A stretch of 64,000 bases of DNA from Sceloporus undulatus (taxonomy: Eukaryota; Chordata; Lepidosauria; Squamata; Phrynosomatidae): the NCBI RefSeq assembly GCF_019175285.1, contig NC_056524.1:94925923-94989922 (forward strand), written 5' to 3'. The position numbers were made by a program, and so were the translations under genes. Below the pieces are notes generated by a model. That model did not search any database. It was not told the origin of the DNA and was given only the letters and a program-made list of their open reading frames with translations. This document shows, piece by piece, positions 34,110-45,652 of the stretch. Position 1 is the stretch's first letter, and each line of letters begins with the position of its first letter.

Positions 34110-34608
34110 AAGGCGCCACAAAGGGAGGAGGAGGAGGAGGAGGGGAAGGGGCTCGGTCTCCCCCCCTCCTCCTCCTCCGCCCCAGAGCCCCCCACTGGGC
34201 CTTTCCTCTCCCAGCCCAAAGAGGGCTGGGAGTTCTTAATCCGGTTTGGTCCCACTAGAAGTGCCCCAACTCCAGGCTCCTGGGGAGAGCGGTGGGCAGC
34301 CCTGGAAGGAAGAAAGGAGCCCCAAAGAGAAGCTGGGCGACAGAAGGGGGGAGGCTCTGGCTCCTCGCTTTCTTCTCCCCGCAAGGCTCGGTCCCGGAGG
34401 ATGGGGCCGGCTGCTGGCTTCCTCTGGAGCCCTCGCCCGCCCTCCAGGCGCCGCCTCTTGCCTTAGACCTGGGCCAGCTTCACACCCTCGAAGCTAAGCT
34501 GCTCTCCTGCCCTGTCTGGCAAAGGGAGCTTGGAGCACCCCAGAGACTGACTGACTGAAAGAAAGAATATGTATACGTCTGTGTTTGTGTGTATATATGC
34601 TTTTTATA

Positions 34609-35046
34609 ATGAGGTAGACCGTTGTACCCCCCCCCATATTTGCAGATATGTGTGTGTATGTATATGAGATACACACATACACACTTGTCCATCCATATTT
34701 GATAGAGCTGGGGCACAAGACCCTCATGAATATGGAAAAACCGCAGATAACAAAAACATCATGTTTTTACCTGAGGACACCTCTCTAGGAATGTCTAAGT
34801 CCTCCAGGGCAACTCTGTGGTCAGAGTCCGACAGACACTGACCATAGAACTGCCCTGGAGGAGCTACAAATGCCTAGTAGAGTATTCGCTCTAGGAATCT
34901 CTAGGTCTTTCAGTGCAACTTTTTGTTAAAGTTGACCACAGATTTGCACTGGAGGACCTAGATATTCCTAGAATGAACATATTGATCAAATCTGTGAATA
35001 ATCAAATCCGCAAATACCAAAGCCACAAAAATGGAGGGATGAGTGT
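34609..35046. mobile_element. Tigger-like element with palindromic core
   Basis: Near the left is CCGTTGTACCCCCC with ATATTTGCAG; the right end is AAAATGGAGGGATGAGTG followed by TA. The inside contains repeated CTAGGAATCTCTAGGTC and complementary GGACCTAGA(G/T)ATTCCTAG segments. An ACACAC-type tract lies at the left. The left end is approximate. Confidence 0.55.
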
Positions 35047-35058
35047 ATATAATATAGA

Positions 35059-35400
35059 CAGTTGGCTCTCCACATTTGCAGCTTTAACTTTTGCAGTTTT
35101 GATTATTTGCAGTTTTGATTAATATATGGTCTCTCTAGGAATCTCTAGGTCCTCCAGTGCGACTCAGCCAGAAGTCAACCATAGAGTTGTGCTAGAAGTT
35201 CCTAGAGAAAACACTTCTCTAGCCATCTCTAGGTCTCCAGCTTGATTCTGTGATGACAGGTGTTGACCATAGACTTGCACTGGAGGAATTGGAGATTCCT
35301 AGAGAGGTGTTCTCTCAGGTAAAAAGTTTGTTATTTGCAGTTTTTCCACATTCATGGGGGTCCTTCACTCCTAACCCCAGCAAATGTGGAGGGACCACTG
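35059..35400. mobile_element. Tigger-like element, second copy of the same subfamily
   Basis: It begins CAGTTGGCTCTCCACATTTG and ends AATGTGGAGGGACCACTG, followed by TA. The core repeats TCTAGGAATCTCTAGGTCCT and its complement GGAGATTCCTAGAGAGG, matching 34609-35046. The two lie 12 bp apart. Confidence 0.75.
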
Positions 35401-35447
35401 TATGTATACACACACCTGTATCTTTTTTAACACCTTTGTCTGATGGA

Positions 35448-35780
35448 AGAAGCCAGTGGAGCTTCAAAAGCTTGCGCCATGTATAATATGTGTTTTGGTT
35501 GACTCAAACCAGATACAGTTGGCCCTCCATACCCACAGATTCTTCATCCACAAGTTCAAATGTCCATGGCTTGAAAATGTTTAAAAACTATATAAATTCC
35601 AAAAAAAACCTTGATTTTGCTATATTATAGGTTGGAGATGCGAGTTTAATCTGCCATTGTATTTAATGGGACTGGGCATCCACAGGTTATGGTGTCCACT
35701 GTGGGCCCTGGAACCAAACCCGCAGATACCAAGGGTCCATTGTGTCGCATTTTTGTGGATTTTGGATGATGCTGTACTTT
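35448..35780 (+). repeat. Dispersed repeat R interrupted by a Tigger-like element
   Basis: GCCAGTGGAGCTTCAAAAGC through CTCAAACCAGA on the left and TTTTTGTGGATTTTGGATGA on the right are the two sides of repeat R, as at 31147-31655. Confidence 0.6.
35516..35744. mobile_element. MER2/Tigger-like non-autonomous element
   Basis: CAGTTGGCCCTCCATACCCA and the later CCGCAGATACCAAGGGTCCA are the classic ends of the MER2-type Tigger group, with TA on the left. It differs from the CpG-rich Tigger-like elements nearby in its AT-rich interior. Confidence 0.75.
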
Positions 35781-35885
35781 GCAGCTATTCCTGGATATGT
35801 GAAAGAAAAAAGCTGAGAGCATGAGCTTTCCTAGACTTGAGCTTTCTTCTTCAGACATGTGAGGAAATAGGCTCAAAGTCTACAG

Positions 35886-36112
35886 ACTTGACAGGCCAAA
35901 ATAAAGCTGCTTTGGGCCACTTTGGAAATGTGCTGTTTAAATGACACATGTGTCCTAAGAGGCTGGAAGCCACGCCAAAGCCACGCTCCAGTTCTACAGA
36001 CTGAAGCGCAGCTTTGGTGCAGCTTCTGGACTCTTAAGATGCATGTGTCATTTCAACAGCATACCTCCAAAGTGACCCGAGGCAGCTTTATTTTGGCTTG
36101 TCTGTTCAGGCC
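35886..36112. mobile_element. Palindromic element, GGCCTGTTACAGAC family (worn)
   Basis: CAGGCCAAAATAAAGCTGCT on the left and AGCTTTATTTTGGCTTGTCT with GTTCAGGCC on the right. The core has CAGAAGCTGCACCAAAGC-like complementary segments. More diverged than the copy at 54558. Confidence 0.75.
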
Positions 36113-36126
36113 CACTGATTTAGGAC

Positions 36127-36285
36127 ATGAAAACCACACTGAGTGACTTTGGGCAAGTCACATTCTCTCAGCCTCAGAGGATAGCAAGGGTAAACTCCTC
36201 TCTGATGAAACTTGCCAAGAAAACCCTGTGATATGTTTGCCTTAGGGTTGTAAAAAATGACTTCAAGGCAGAATCAACACAACAG
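36127..36285 (+). mobile_element. 3' part of tRNA-derived SINE
   Basis: CACACTGAGTGACTTTGGGC through GACTTCAAGGCAGAATCAAC, with an ACA-rich end. The head is missing. Confidence 0.75.
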
Positions 36286-36294
36286 CTCATACTA

Positions 36295-36400
36295 CCAGCT
36301 TCTTTCTTTTATTTAGTCTCAAGGGTGCTACATGATCCCTTTGAGACTGATTTTCCAGACTAACACAGCTAGGTCTTTGAATCTTTCCTGCTTTGTGATC
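36295..36400 (-). repeat. Dispersed repeat with CAGACTAACACAGCT motif
   Basis: TCTCAAGGGTGCTACATGAT followed by TTTTCCAGACTAACACAGCT is a block widespread in sauropsid genomes. I am unsure of the element type and of the strand. Confidence 0.4.
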
Positions 36401-38264
36401 TACAGAGCAGCATGATACTTTTACCAGCAGTCCAGGCTTTTACAAATGTCCCCTGAAGAGCTGGCAGGTGGCTTCAGAACCTCAAACCCAATTAAAAAAA
36501 GTCTGATAATCTTTCCCTCCCTATGTCTCTATACACATAAATGAATTTTCCTTTTGATTCTCTGTATTGGCATGAAACTCCACCAGTTTTGTTAACAGTG
36601 TGTGGTCTTGTTTATCCAGGAATACTAAAAACTACTCTTCAGTTTGCAGCCCACAAACCTTTTGAATGAAAATATTTGCATGCAAAGTGGTTTAGAGTCC
36701 TGGTGAGGACAGTGGGTGTTCAGCCTAAATTAACCGAATAATATCTTATTTAAATGGTGCATGCATCATGGCAAAGAATGATTCTCGCTTTTGTGAGACA
36801 TTAAGGTGAAGTACTGTAGTTAAACTTGGTATAATATGTTCATGAGGAGTATTTGTTAAATGTATGTGTGCTTTTCATATAAATTCCACCCAGACTCTTG
36901 TTTATATCTTGAATGGTGGGTTTATTCTGTTCAGCTCCTTAGGTTTCATTCCATCTTAAGCATTTTAGAATTGTTCACGTGACAAGCTGGAATGCATGTA
37001 TTCCTTTTAAAATGCAAGTAATTTGTGGAATTTCTCACAGGTCCAGTGATAGACCTTTGATGAGTATTTGCTTCCAATCTTCATAGATGATTATTTTGTT
37101 AGGCCTTGGCTACAGTGCAAGAGGAAGAGACAAACAGAGAAACAAGAGAGGGTATGATGATTGTGCCACATGATACATGGGAAAATCTAAGGGGAAACAG
37201 TTTGTGAGAGAGCACATGTAATCAAAACAAGCTCCACCTTTTGTTAGACACGATCGCTTTTCGGCAATTATTCTGTGTAGAAATGAGTGTGTATAGGTGA
37301 GGGTTAAGTAAGCATGGCTCCTTGTTGTGTGGAAAACATCATAGTTTCATTTCAGACATTGAAAAGAATGTGTGGATCTATGCAGGGCAGGCAGCCCATG
37401 GCACATACATACATTTCTGTACAGTTTGAAAAAAGATGTAACAACAGATAGGGATGCCAGAGTATTGAGTCATCAGTCCATTCTATCAAGTTTCCACATC
37501 AATCTTCACATTTGGGGGGAAATACAAGAAAATGTGACTGCTTCCCCTAATATGTATATTTCTGTGGTCAGTTTTTGAATAGGGAACTTCTTGCAAAATT
37601 TAGAAGTTGTGCAGTGGCTAAGTGTGTTCCAATGCAGGTGTTAGCCTAAGAAGTGTCTATTAAACTGGGTTGTTTACACTAAATGAGATTCTGGCTGGTT
37701 TCTAGACAAAGGCAACAATGAATTCCATGTAGGCAATTATGCGGTATTGTGGAGATGCATATTTCCATCCTTTCTTTGTTAATCTGTTCCATGGAAGGAT
37801 TTTTCGGACTGTCTGGTTAAGAGGTTATTGACCTATGTTTCGATGCTGGGTTTAGGGCTTTCCTTCCTAAGCAACCTGTCCGTATTACTCTTGCTAACCT
37901 GTATGTTTATTAATGGTGTCTGACCTGACAGCTTGTAAGATGACTTAAGAGCAAAGTAGACTGGCACAATACACCAGACAGATGGCAGGCAGCATTGCAG
38001 CATTCAGCCAGCACAGTGTTTATATGTCACATCACGGGAGTGCTGAAAAGATGTCCTTTTTCCAGCAAAAAGGACCGACATTTTGCTGCTTATAGTTGCC
38101 ACAGCCCTGATCTGGCACTCAAAGGGGCTACATCATGCTGCTTCTTTTGACCCTTAGTTTACTTGCATAGATTCTCATTGTGCAAAGTGAACAAAGTTGG
38201 GTATGAGCTCTGCCTGTTCTTCTCTTGTATTTTTTCTGTTTTGAATTAGCTAAGACACAAATAG
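36401..38264. other. Unassigned intron DNA
   Basis: I saw no gene, recognised repeat or RNA. Confidence 0.35.
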
Positions 38265-38890
38265 GAACCAGCATGGTATAGTGACTTGAGTGTCAGACTA
38301 TGACTCCGGGAGATGAGGGTTTGAATCCCTGTTGGGTCATGGAAACACCCTGGGTGACCTTGGGCAAGTGACACAGTCTCCACCTTGAAAGGCAATGACA
38401 TACCCCTTCTGAACAAATGTTGTAAAGACAACTCCATAATAAGATTGCCTTTTGTTGTTGTTGTGTGCCTCATTATCACACGGAACCTTACTGCCCCTGA
38501 AATGTGGCTAAATCATCCATAAAGTGTGCAGGTGTGATAGCCAATTGCTGTTGCCTCCTGTGATTTAATCGTCATTGGGGCGTTGGACTCTTCTCCCATC
38601 CTCAAATCTTTCACGGGGCAGCCATTTTTCAACAACAGGAACTTATGTTATTGGAGAAATGGCTACTCCGTGAACACTTTGAGGACAGGAGAGGAGCCTG
38701 ACACCTCAATGATGATTAAATCATGGGAGGCAAGTGCGATTGGGTATCACACCTGTGCACTTTACGGATGATTCAGCCACATTTCAGGGAGGGTAAGGGT
38801 CCATGTGATAATCATTTCTGACCTATGGTGATCTTAAAACCTGTCATTGGTTTTCTTTGCAGAATTTGTTCAGAGGGAGTTTGCCAGTAA
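38265..38890. mobile_element. SINE complex: plus-strand head, minus-strand tail, foldback insertion
   Basis: A plus-strand tRNA-derived SINE occupies 38265-38450 (CAGCATGGTATAGTGACTTG onward). It passes into a minus-strand SINE tail (TTGTTGTTGTTGTGTGCCT), which resumes at 38814 (ATTTCTGACCTATGGTGATC) and ends near 38890. The gap is filled by a palindromic element. Confidence 0.65.
38473..38812. mobile_element. Foldback element with TTATCACACGG ends inside a SINE
   Basis: The left arm TTATCACACGGAACCTTACT with CCCCTGAAATGTGGCT and the right arm AGCCACATTTCAGGGAGGGT with CCATGTGATAA are complementary. AAAGTGTGCAGGTGTGATA and its complement form an inner pair. No coding. It shares ends with 31850-32132. 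Confidence 0.8.
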
Positions 38891-39685
38891 CAGAAGTGTT
38901 TAAGAATTCATTTCCTTGTGAGATCAGTTGGGGCTATGATACTGAACATTAAATATTAAAAACAACAGTAATGACTTTATAGGCATGAAGGGAAGAATGA
39001 CATCATGTGATTTCCTTGCACCCACCTTGGCCTACTGTTTGCTATGGACAGTTTAACTCAGATGTCTGCACCTGTTTGGTTATGGTAGTATTTCCTGAGA
39101 TATCTGTGATGATGGCGGCGATATGCCCTCATTAGTCCTTCCAGACTAGGGAGATTCTGCACAGGTGGAACTATTGGCTCATGAGTTTGTATCCTTGTGT
39201 TAAAAACTCTTGGTATGTCTTTGTGTCTCTATGTGTTTTTCCCCATTTTTTTCACGATAGCGAAGGCTATCCTTGACAGCTTTAAGAAAATAGGCATGGT
39301 TAGGCCTTAGAATGGAATGGCAAAGGCAACATAACATGAAAATGAGCAAATTAGTATTTTCTCAGACAAACATAGCATTCTTTGCAGTATTCCTCTGGAA
39401 AACATGTAAATTTGTTTCAGTTCAACATAGTTCTGGATGTGCTTGACGATGATATGTAACCACTTGTTTTTTCAGACTTGGTTTTACTGTACTTATACTT
39501 AAATTCCTTAAAAACATTAATTGTCTTCTCTTGCTGTATAGTGTCTTTAGTGAATGCACTGAATAAATATTGCTACTACCCTTTTAACTGTATATTTCAA
39601 CTTTGGGGCACTGATTTTGAGCTGTAGATTTCATATTTAATTTTATATACATTTGGATGTTTTTCCATTTATATCAAATGGAATT

Positions 39686-40760
39686 GGGCCCATTCCCACT
39701 GGGGGAATAACTCACATCCATTTCAGGGTCTGCCACAGGGAAAACCCAGATTCCAAAAGACCCCTTGTCCCCATTATGGAAAGGGGGCCTGTTTGGAATT
39801 GTTTTTTTTTTTTTTAATGCTTGTCATTCCCATTGGGGAAGACCAGCAGCCATCCCTTTTCTTCTCCCTCTCCCCCTTCCTACCTTAAGATCCAGTGATC
39901 CAAGGGTGCCTCTTCTTCTTCCTCCTCCTCCTCCCCTCCCTTCCTTCTTCCCCAGCCTCCCTGCCTACCTGGGTGCTGGTGGGTGGGGCCCGGTGGCGGC
40001 AGTGGTGATCCTCTCCTCCGGTCTTCCTCCTCCTTCTCCGTGGTGCTCCCCGCTTCCCAGCCTCCTTCTCCTTCTCTGCCCTGGTAGGCCTACATTAGAA
40101 GGAGGTTGGTGGTGGAAGGAGAGAGACAACAGACCCAGAGGACGGAGGATGCATGTGCGTGTGTGCCTCCGTACTCCTGGCCTGCATCTCTCCCCTCCTT
40201 TGCGGGGGCCCGGAGGAAATCACACATGTGTGTTCTCCATTCTCTGTCCTGTGTCCTTCGGGCCTGCTGCCTCTCTCTTTCTGCACCCAGCCTCCTTCTA
40301 ATGTAGGCCTACTGGGGCAGAGAAGAAGAAGGAAGCTGGGCAGCAAGGAACGCCATGGAGGAGGAGGACTGGAGGAGAGGGCCACCAGTGCCATCGCTGC
40401 TGCCGAGCCCCAGTCATCAGCACCCAGGTAGGCAGGGAGGGTGGGGGAGGGAGGGAATGACAGTGACAAGGAGATGGCAGGGGCCATTGCAGCTTCACCT
40501 ACCATTTCGCTGTCACCGGTGGTGGATGCGAATCAGCCTGTGGTTTCCACTGGGATGAATCTATTTATCTTACAATAAAACGATTCATCCCAAAAAACAC
40601 CACTTTGGAAGTGGTGTAGGAAACCTTGAGATTTTTGAGTTTTACCCGCATTTTCCCCATTGAAATCGATCTGATAAGGATCAGGATCAATTTCAAATGA
40701 GAACTAGAGTAATTTACCTTGAATCCTGCTATGATTTATATCGTAGTGGAAATGAGGCCT
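39686..40760. mobile_element. 1.1-kb foldback element with long inner inverted arms
   Basis: The outer ends are GGGCCCATTCCCACT and the complement of TAGTGGAAATGAGGCC. Inside, roughly 39900-40110 and 40290-40450 are inverted copies: both strands encode near-identical peptides (LPAYLGA and LLLLCPxRPTLEGGW). GTAGGCCTACATTAGAAGGA recurs as its complement at about 40295. The peptides are palindrome by-products, not a protein. A poly-T run (39801-39816) and AAACGATTCATCCC-type repeats lie towards the ends. Confidence 0.8.
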
Positions 40761-43560
40761 ATAGTGTTTTCCCCCAGAGAAATCACATTAGTACTAAACA
40801 ACAGGTCAAAAATTTTAATTCAGCTTGCACTCAGTATAATGTGGTATATGCCAAAGTGGCTCTTGATTGTTATTGTCATTATTTTGCTAATTGGTCTTGG
40901 TGTATGTAAATGCAAAAGTGAATTAGAACAAAAAAGCATACTTGAATTAATGTGAACAAAAAGTATAACTCCCTAACTTGACTGCATTCATCTGAAGTTT
41001 GAGACTTGACTTTTCATTTCTTGTTACTCTTCATGTTCTGTCAAGTGGGTGTAACTTTTGAAATTGATACAAATATAGCTGTTAGATGTGCCTCAAACTC
41101 AGGCATATGTTGACATTCATAGGTTGTAAGATAAGCATGGTCAGCATTACTACAGATTTTTACATGATTAACTTGTGAAGGAAATGAATGTAGGCTTCAT
41201 GTTTACTTGGAAGTAAGCTCTGTTGAACAAAGTGAGACTTGACTTGTTCTGAGTAAATACACAGAGGATCTCAGTGTAAATTTGTGGTATTGCCTATAAC
41301 TTTTATCGAAATAGCTGACTGAACCCATATTGTATGTCACCAAACAATAGACAACGTTTATGATTGCAGTCTTGCAGACAGGTTGTTTCTATCCCATTGA
41401 CTTTAGTCAGTTTGAAACAGCTTAACTATGTGTGCTGAACAGCAGCCTTCATCTTAAGAAATAAAGATTCAATTGTCCTGCAAGGCATTCCTCTAAATAA
41501 CAAGGAAATTAAAAACTGGCAGCTACAGTCTTTTTAAAACAAGTAATTTTTCACATTGTGAACTGAGCAATTGTTTTTGTTTTGAACAAACTTTGCATCT
41601 TCACAGCACAGTATGTGGCAAGAGGGCATCTTTTTAAAAAATCTTTTATTAGTATTCTGTATTTGAAATTGCAGCAGAAGGTAGAAGAAGATAGTAAGGT
41701 GATACATTGGTTAAAATGAATTCCTATTGTTCTTTGTCCACTTGTTTCTCAGCATAGTTAAATTTTCACCTAATAGAATAGTTAAGGGTGTGTGTAATAC
41801 ACGCACAGATGTGCACAGTCAGACACACAAGTGTGTGTGTGTGTAACATATTTTAATGCATCACAATTTCCAGGACTTTGGCACAGCATATATATTTCTT
41901 CATGCTCTCTATTTTGTTATTCTCTCCCCTCACCATCTATACTGGTTCAGGAGTGGAAGAAGATGTGAGTGAGTGACTAGCTTAAGATTTCTCAATCAGA
42001 ATATTCTCAGACCTTTAAAAAATTTTGGAGTCTGCATGTGTGTGTACATATGGAATTCACACATTTTGGTTTGGGTTTGTGGTTCAGTTGTTGCTTTTTC
42101 TTTTAAAAACTGTCTTGGGTTCTTGGCCATATGCAGAAACCTCAAATAATAGCTTGTGTCTTGTTGCATTTTGCAGCAGGCATTGGGGAAGGTAACTCGC
42201 AGCAGAAACACCTGCTCACCCTCTCCTAAGCCTGATATGAAGTGAGAGAAGAATGCTGCTTCTTCTCTAATGAAGCTAAATCCTTTGGCGCAGGGTAAGG
42301 TTTCACTTCTCACTGAATTCTTTTGAGAAGGCAGACGCAAAAGCAGTTTGTCACAACACTTCCACCACTCTAAAGCTCAGTGGAAACTGAGGCAAGATTT
42401 TGCTGTAATGACTGGATTAGATGAGTTGAGCTGTTTTTAAATTATGTTGAATTCTTCTGTGATGGTCACATGTTTCAAACTCTTATAAAGTCTAACAGTA
42501 ACGCTAGTAATACTAATTGCAGTAACACTGTTTAAAATAAATTAAAAATTATTAAATGGACTATGGGCAATATGTTTTTGATCTTCTGTTTCCCTTTGTT
42601 TCCTCACTGTCTGCTGTCCATGTCGCTTTTCACTTTTATCTTCTTTGCTTGATCTGACTTTCATGAAACCATTCACTCTTATTCTGATTTTCAGATTAAT
42701 TGGATTTCTCTATGATTGCACAGCTTTTTGTGGTTTCATGTTAAAGGTATTATGATCGCTTTCCACTTGCCTTGACTGACAGTTTTGGTATTCTAAAGGC
42801 CGTATAAGATTTGAGTAAGAGGGCTGATTAGGTACTCTACACATATTTTGGAGTGTATCTCCTTACAGTCTGTGGTCACTGGCCTTGTTGGATGGATCTA
42901 GTGAAAACTGTAACAGAAAACCTTTGGAGTATGCTTTACCGCTGTTGCTATAAGGATTACTAGAAAAACCTTGATTCTCAGTTTCAAGATTGTTGGTCTA
43001 AATGAAATGGCATTTGAGGTTAAGACATGTGCTTCAGAATAACACCTTAGGGGGCATTAGGGGTACAGTGACCTTGGCACAATGGAAAGCCTCTGCTTTT
43101 TACAACTTGCTCTTTCTACATTTGCAAATTACACACAAGTTTCATTAATTTGACTAGGGGGCCCACTCTTTTGTCAGTTCTTCTTGCCCATGAAATACGC
43201 TTGGGACCCCTCAGCTACACGTGCAGTCCCAAGGCTTACCTATGGAAAGAGTGCACCTCTCCTTCAATTAATGGAACTTGTGTAGTTTGCAAGTGTAAAA
43301 AGAGAGGGGTTGTGTCAGCTTTTCCTATGGAGGCTCATTTTGGACTGCTTGCATGTATGTGCTGCTTGTAAAGCAAACTGAGAGGGGAAAATGCAATGCA
43401 AGCCTCTCCACAGCAATCCAAAACAAGCAGTGCTTCACACCTTTTTGCTCCTCTCTCTGTGTGTTCAGTCCATAGTGCTTCTGAGATTGTGGGCAGTGTG
43501 TTTCTTACAATATAATATTGCTTTACAGTATTTTTGCTTATAATACAATATAATATTATA
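40761..43560. other. Unassigned intron DNA
   Basis: About 2.8 kb of mixed to AT-rich sequence. No conserved exon, RNA or familiar repeat was recognised. A short GTGTGTGTGTGTG tract lies near 41831. Confidence 0.4.
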
Positions 43561-43562
43561 TA

Positions 43563-43751
43563 CAATCAACCCTCTGTTTTCGCAGGGGATCCATTCTGGA
43601 CCCCCCCCCCCAATGAAAATGGAAACTCGCATATATTCAAGCCCCACAGGGTTGAATGAGGCTGCGTCCCATTTTAACCCCCTCCCCTGTTTGCTCCTCA
43701 TGAGTAAGTGAGGATTGCGGATATGAAGTCCTGACAAACAGAGGGACAATT
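43563..43751. mobile_element. Tigger-like non-autonomous element
   Basis: CAATCAACCCTCTGTTTTCG with GGGGATCCATTCTGGACCCC on the left and ACAAACAGAGGGACAATT on the right, with TA flanks. It is the same subfamily as 45234-45445 (CATATATTCAAGCCCCA). Confidence 0.7.
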
Positions 43752-43774
43752 TATACTGAGCACAATGTAGGAGT

Positions 43775-44030
43775 GTAGGAGCCAATGTGGTGTAGTGGTT
43801 TGAGCATTGGACTATGACTCTGGAGATCAGAGTTCAAATCCTGGCTTGGCTATGGAAACTCACTGGATGACCTTGGGCAAGTCACGCTTTCTCAGCCTCA
43901 GAGGATGGCAATGACAAACCTGACCTGAAGAAACTTGCCAAGCAAACCCCATGATAGTTTGGCCTTAGGGTTGCCATAAGTCAGAAATGACTTGAAGGCA
44001 AAGAACAACAAGAACAACAACAAGACATTA
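43775..44030 (+). mobile_element. tRNA-derived SINE, full-length reference copy
   Basis: Head GTGGTGTAGTGGTTTGAGCA, B-box-like GAGTTCAAATCC, body ACTCACTGGATGACCTTGGG and CTCAGCCTCAGAGGATGGCA, 3' part GACTTGAAGGCAAAGAACAA and an (ACA)n tail. It is the best-preserved copy in the window and was used to recognise the others. Confidence 0.9.
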
Positions 44031-44036
44031 AGAAGA

Positions 44037-44412
44037 TTATCGCACCGGGGTTAAAACGTTCCCTGGTGCGTTCTAATGTGCACGCGCGGGGGCGCACATG
44101 CAGCTTGATGGGAACCCAATGGAGCCCAGAATGCTATTTTACTGCACAGCGGAACGCTGCCGTTGCCACCAGGTGTTCCCATCGTGTTCCCATTGAGTTC
44201 CAGGGGACGCCATTTCTGGGAACTAAAGCGCCCCAGAAATGGCGTCCCCTGGAACTCAATGGGAACGCGATGGGAATGCCCAGCGGCGAAGGCGGCGTTC
44301 TGCTGTGTGGTAAAAGCGTTCTGGGCCCCATCGGGTTCCCATCATGCTCCATGTGTGCCCCCACGTGTGCATGTTAGAACACACCGGGAACGTTTTAACC
44401 CTGGTGCGATAA
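44037..44412. mobile_element. Near-perfect 376-bp foldback element, TTATCGCACC ends
   Basis: The ends are TTATCGCACCGGGGTTAAAA and the complement of TTTTAACCCTGGTGCGATAA. The inner arms carry ACGCCATTTCTGGG and its complement around an axis near 44222, with GAACGCTTTTACC-like segments. CpG-rich. It lies directly after a SINE tail. Both strands give similar short frames, as expected of a palindrome. Confidence 0.85.
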
Positions 44413-44463
44413 CCTTCCAAATATATGCTTCTGGTAATTTTACTTCACTTGTGTGTGCATATA

Positions 44464-44692
44464 CAGTGCACCCCTGTCATATGTGGTTTTCAACATACGC
44501 TGAAAGCCGCACGGGGGGAAGGGGCGCACATCCCCTAGGGATGAATGGGGCATGCACCCATGGCGCATGCGTGCTGCCATGCCGCCACATGCACGAGCCT
44601 CATTAATTTAAATGGGGCTTGAGCATAGGCGTTATATGTTTTACGTGGGGGGAGTCTGGAACGGATCCCCCGCGTACACAAAGGGTGCACTG
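44464..44692. mobile_element. Tigger-like non-autonomous element
   Basis: It begins CAGTGCACCCCTGTCATATG and ends AAAGGGTGCACTG, with TA on both sides. The right part has GGAACGGATCCCCCGCGTA, the complement of the group's usual left-end block. Confidence 0.8.
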
Positions 44693-45233
44693 TATATAGT
44701 TCATTGTTTAGCTTTTACACACATTCAAACGTAATAGTGTGTTGTTTATGTTTTTGGCAACCAAAATGCATTTGTAAACTAATCCCCCCCCCATTCCATT
44801 TTTCAATTGATTCCACTTTCTGATAGAATTCTGGTCCCTAACCTGCCAGATAAACAGGGGCATTCTGTATAATGTTATGGGGCTTTTCCTGGCATATATT
44901 AAACTGACATAAGTTGTATTATTCAAGTTATGTGGTCTAAATCTATTTACAAGAACTACTCTTGTAATAATACTCAGTGCCGGTGAGACAGAACTTTTTC
45001 CTTTCATCACCGTGCAGCCCTTTGATGCCACTTGAAAACCAGTTCCAGAGGGATAAACAAGTGTCTACCTGAAGTCCTTCCATCCTCCAGTTCTTATTCT
45101 AATGAAAGAAGTTCTATCAGCACGTGTCTCCCATTAGCTGACAGATTTACATAAGTGCTGACTTACCATTAAGCAGTTGATTCAGTGACTGTATTCTGGC
45201 TGGGAGTAGCACTTCTGGAACCATTGCAATGTA

Positions 45234-45445
45234 CAATCACCCCTCCGTTTTTGCAGGGGATCCATTCTGCCCTTCCCCTGCGAAAACAGAAATTTGCCTA
45301 TATTCAAGTCCCATTGGCTTGGATGGGGATGAGCACCTATGGGCGTGCACCATAGACACATGCTCCATTTTGTCCCCCTCTGTTTGCTGCCCGCAAACAG
45401 GTGAGGGACGTGGACTTCAAGTCCTTGAAAACAGAGGGGCAACTG
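45234..45445. mobile_element. Tigger-like non-autonomous element
   Basis: CAATCACCCCTCCGTTTTTG on the left and AAACAGAGGGGCAACTG on the right, TA on both sides. The same subfamily as 43563-43751. Confidence 0.75.
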
Positions 45446-45447
45446 TA

Positions 45448-45652
45448 GTTTGAATGTTGGCGCAAGAGATCAGGATTGTAATTCCCATTGAGACAAGGAA
45501 ACCACTCGGTGACTTTGGGCAAGTCATATTCTCTCAGACTTAAGAGGAAGGCAACGGCAAACTGAAACCCTCTGAATAAATCTTGCCAAGAAAACTCCAT
45601 GATGTGGTCATCATAAATCAGAGTCAACTTAAAGACCATAACAACAAAACAT
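45448..45652 (+). mobile_element. tRNA-derived SINE, diverged
   Basis: GGTGACTTTGGGCAAGTCAT, AATCTTGCCAAGAAAACTCC and the AACAACAAAAC tail are present. The head is eroded, next to the Tigger-like element. Confidence 0.75.

Noticed and set aside
33111-34121. 336-codon minus-strand frame across the GC-rich block
   Set aside because: It is antisense to PRKX exon 1 and to the tandem array, is low complexity, and is explained by GC content and TCC/GGA tracts.
39765-40505. 178- and 136-codon frames on opposite strands
   Set aside because: They are the same inverted-repeat arms read from each side.
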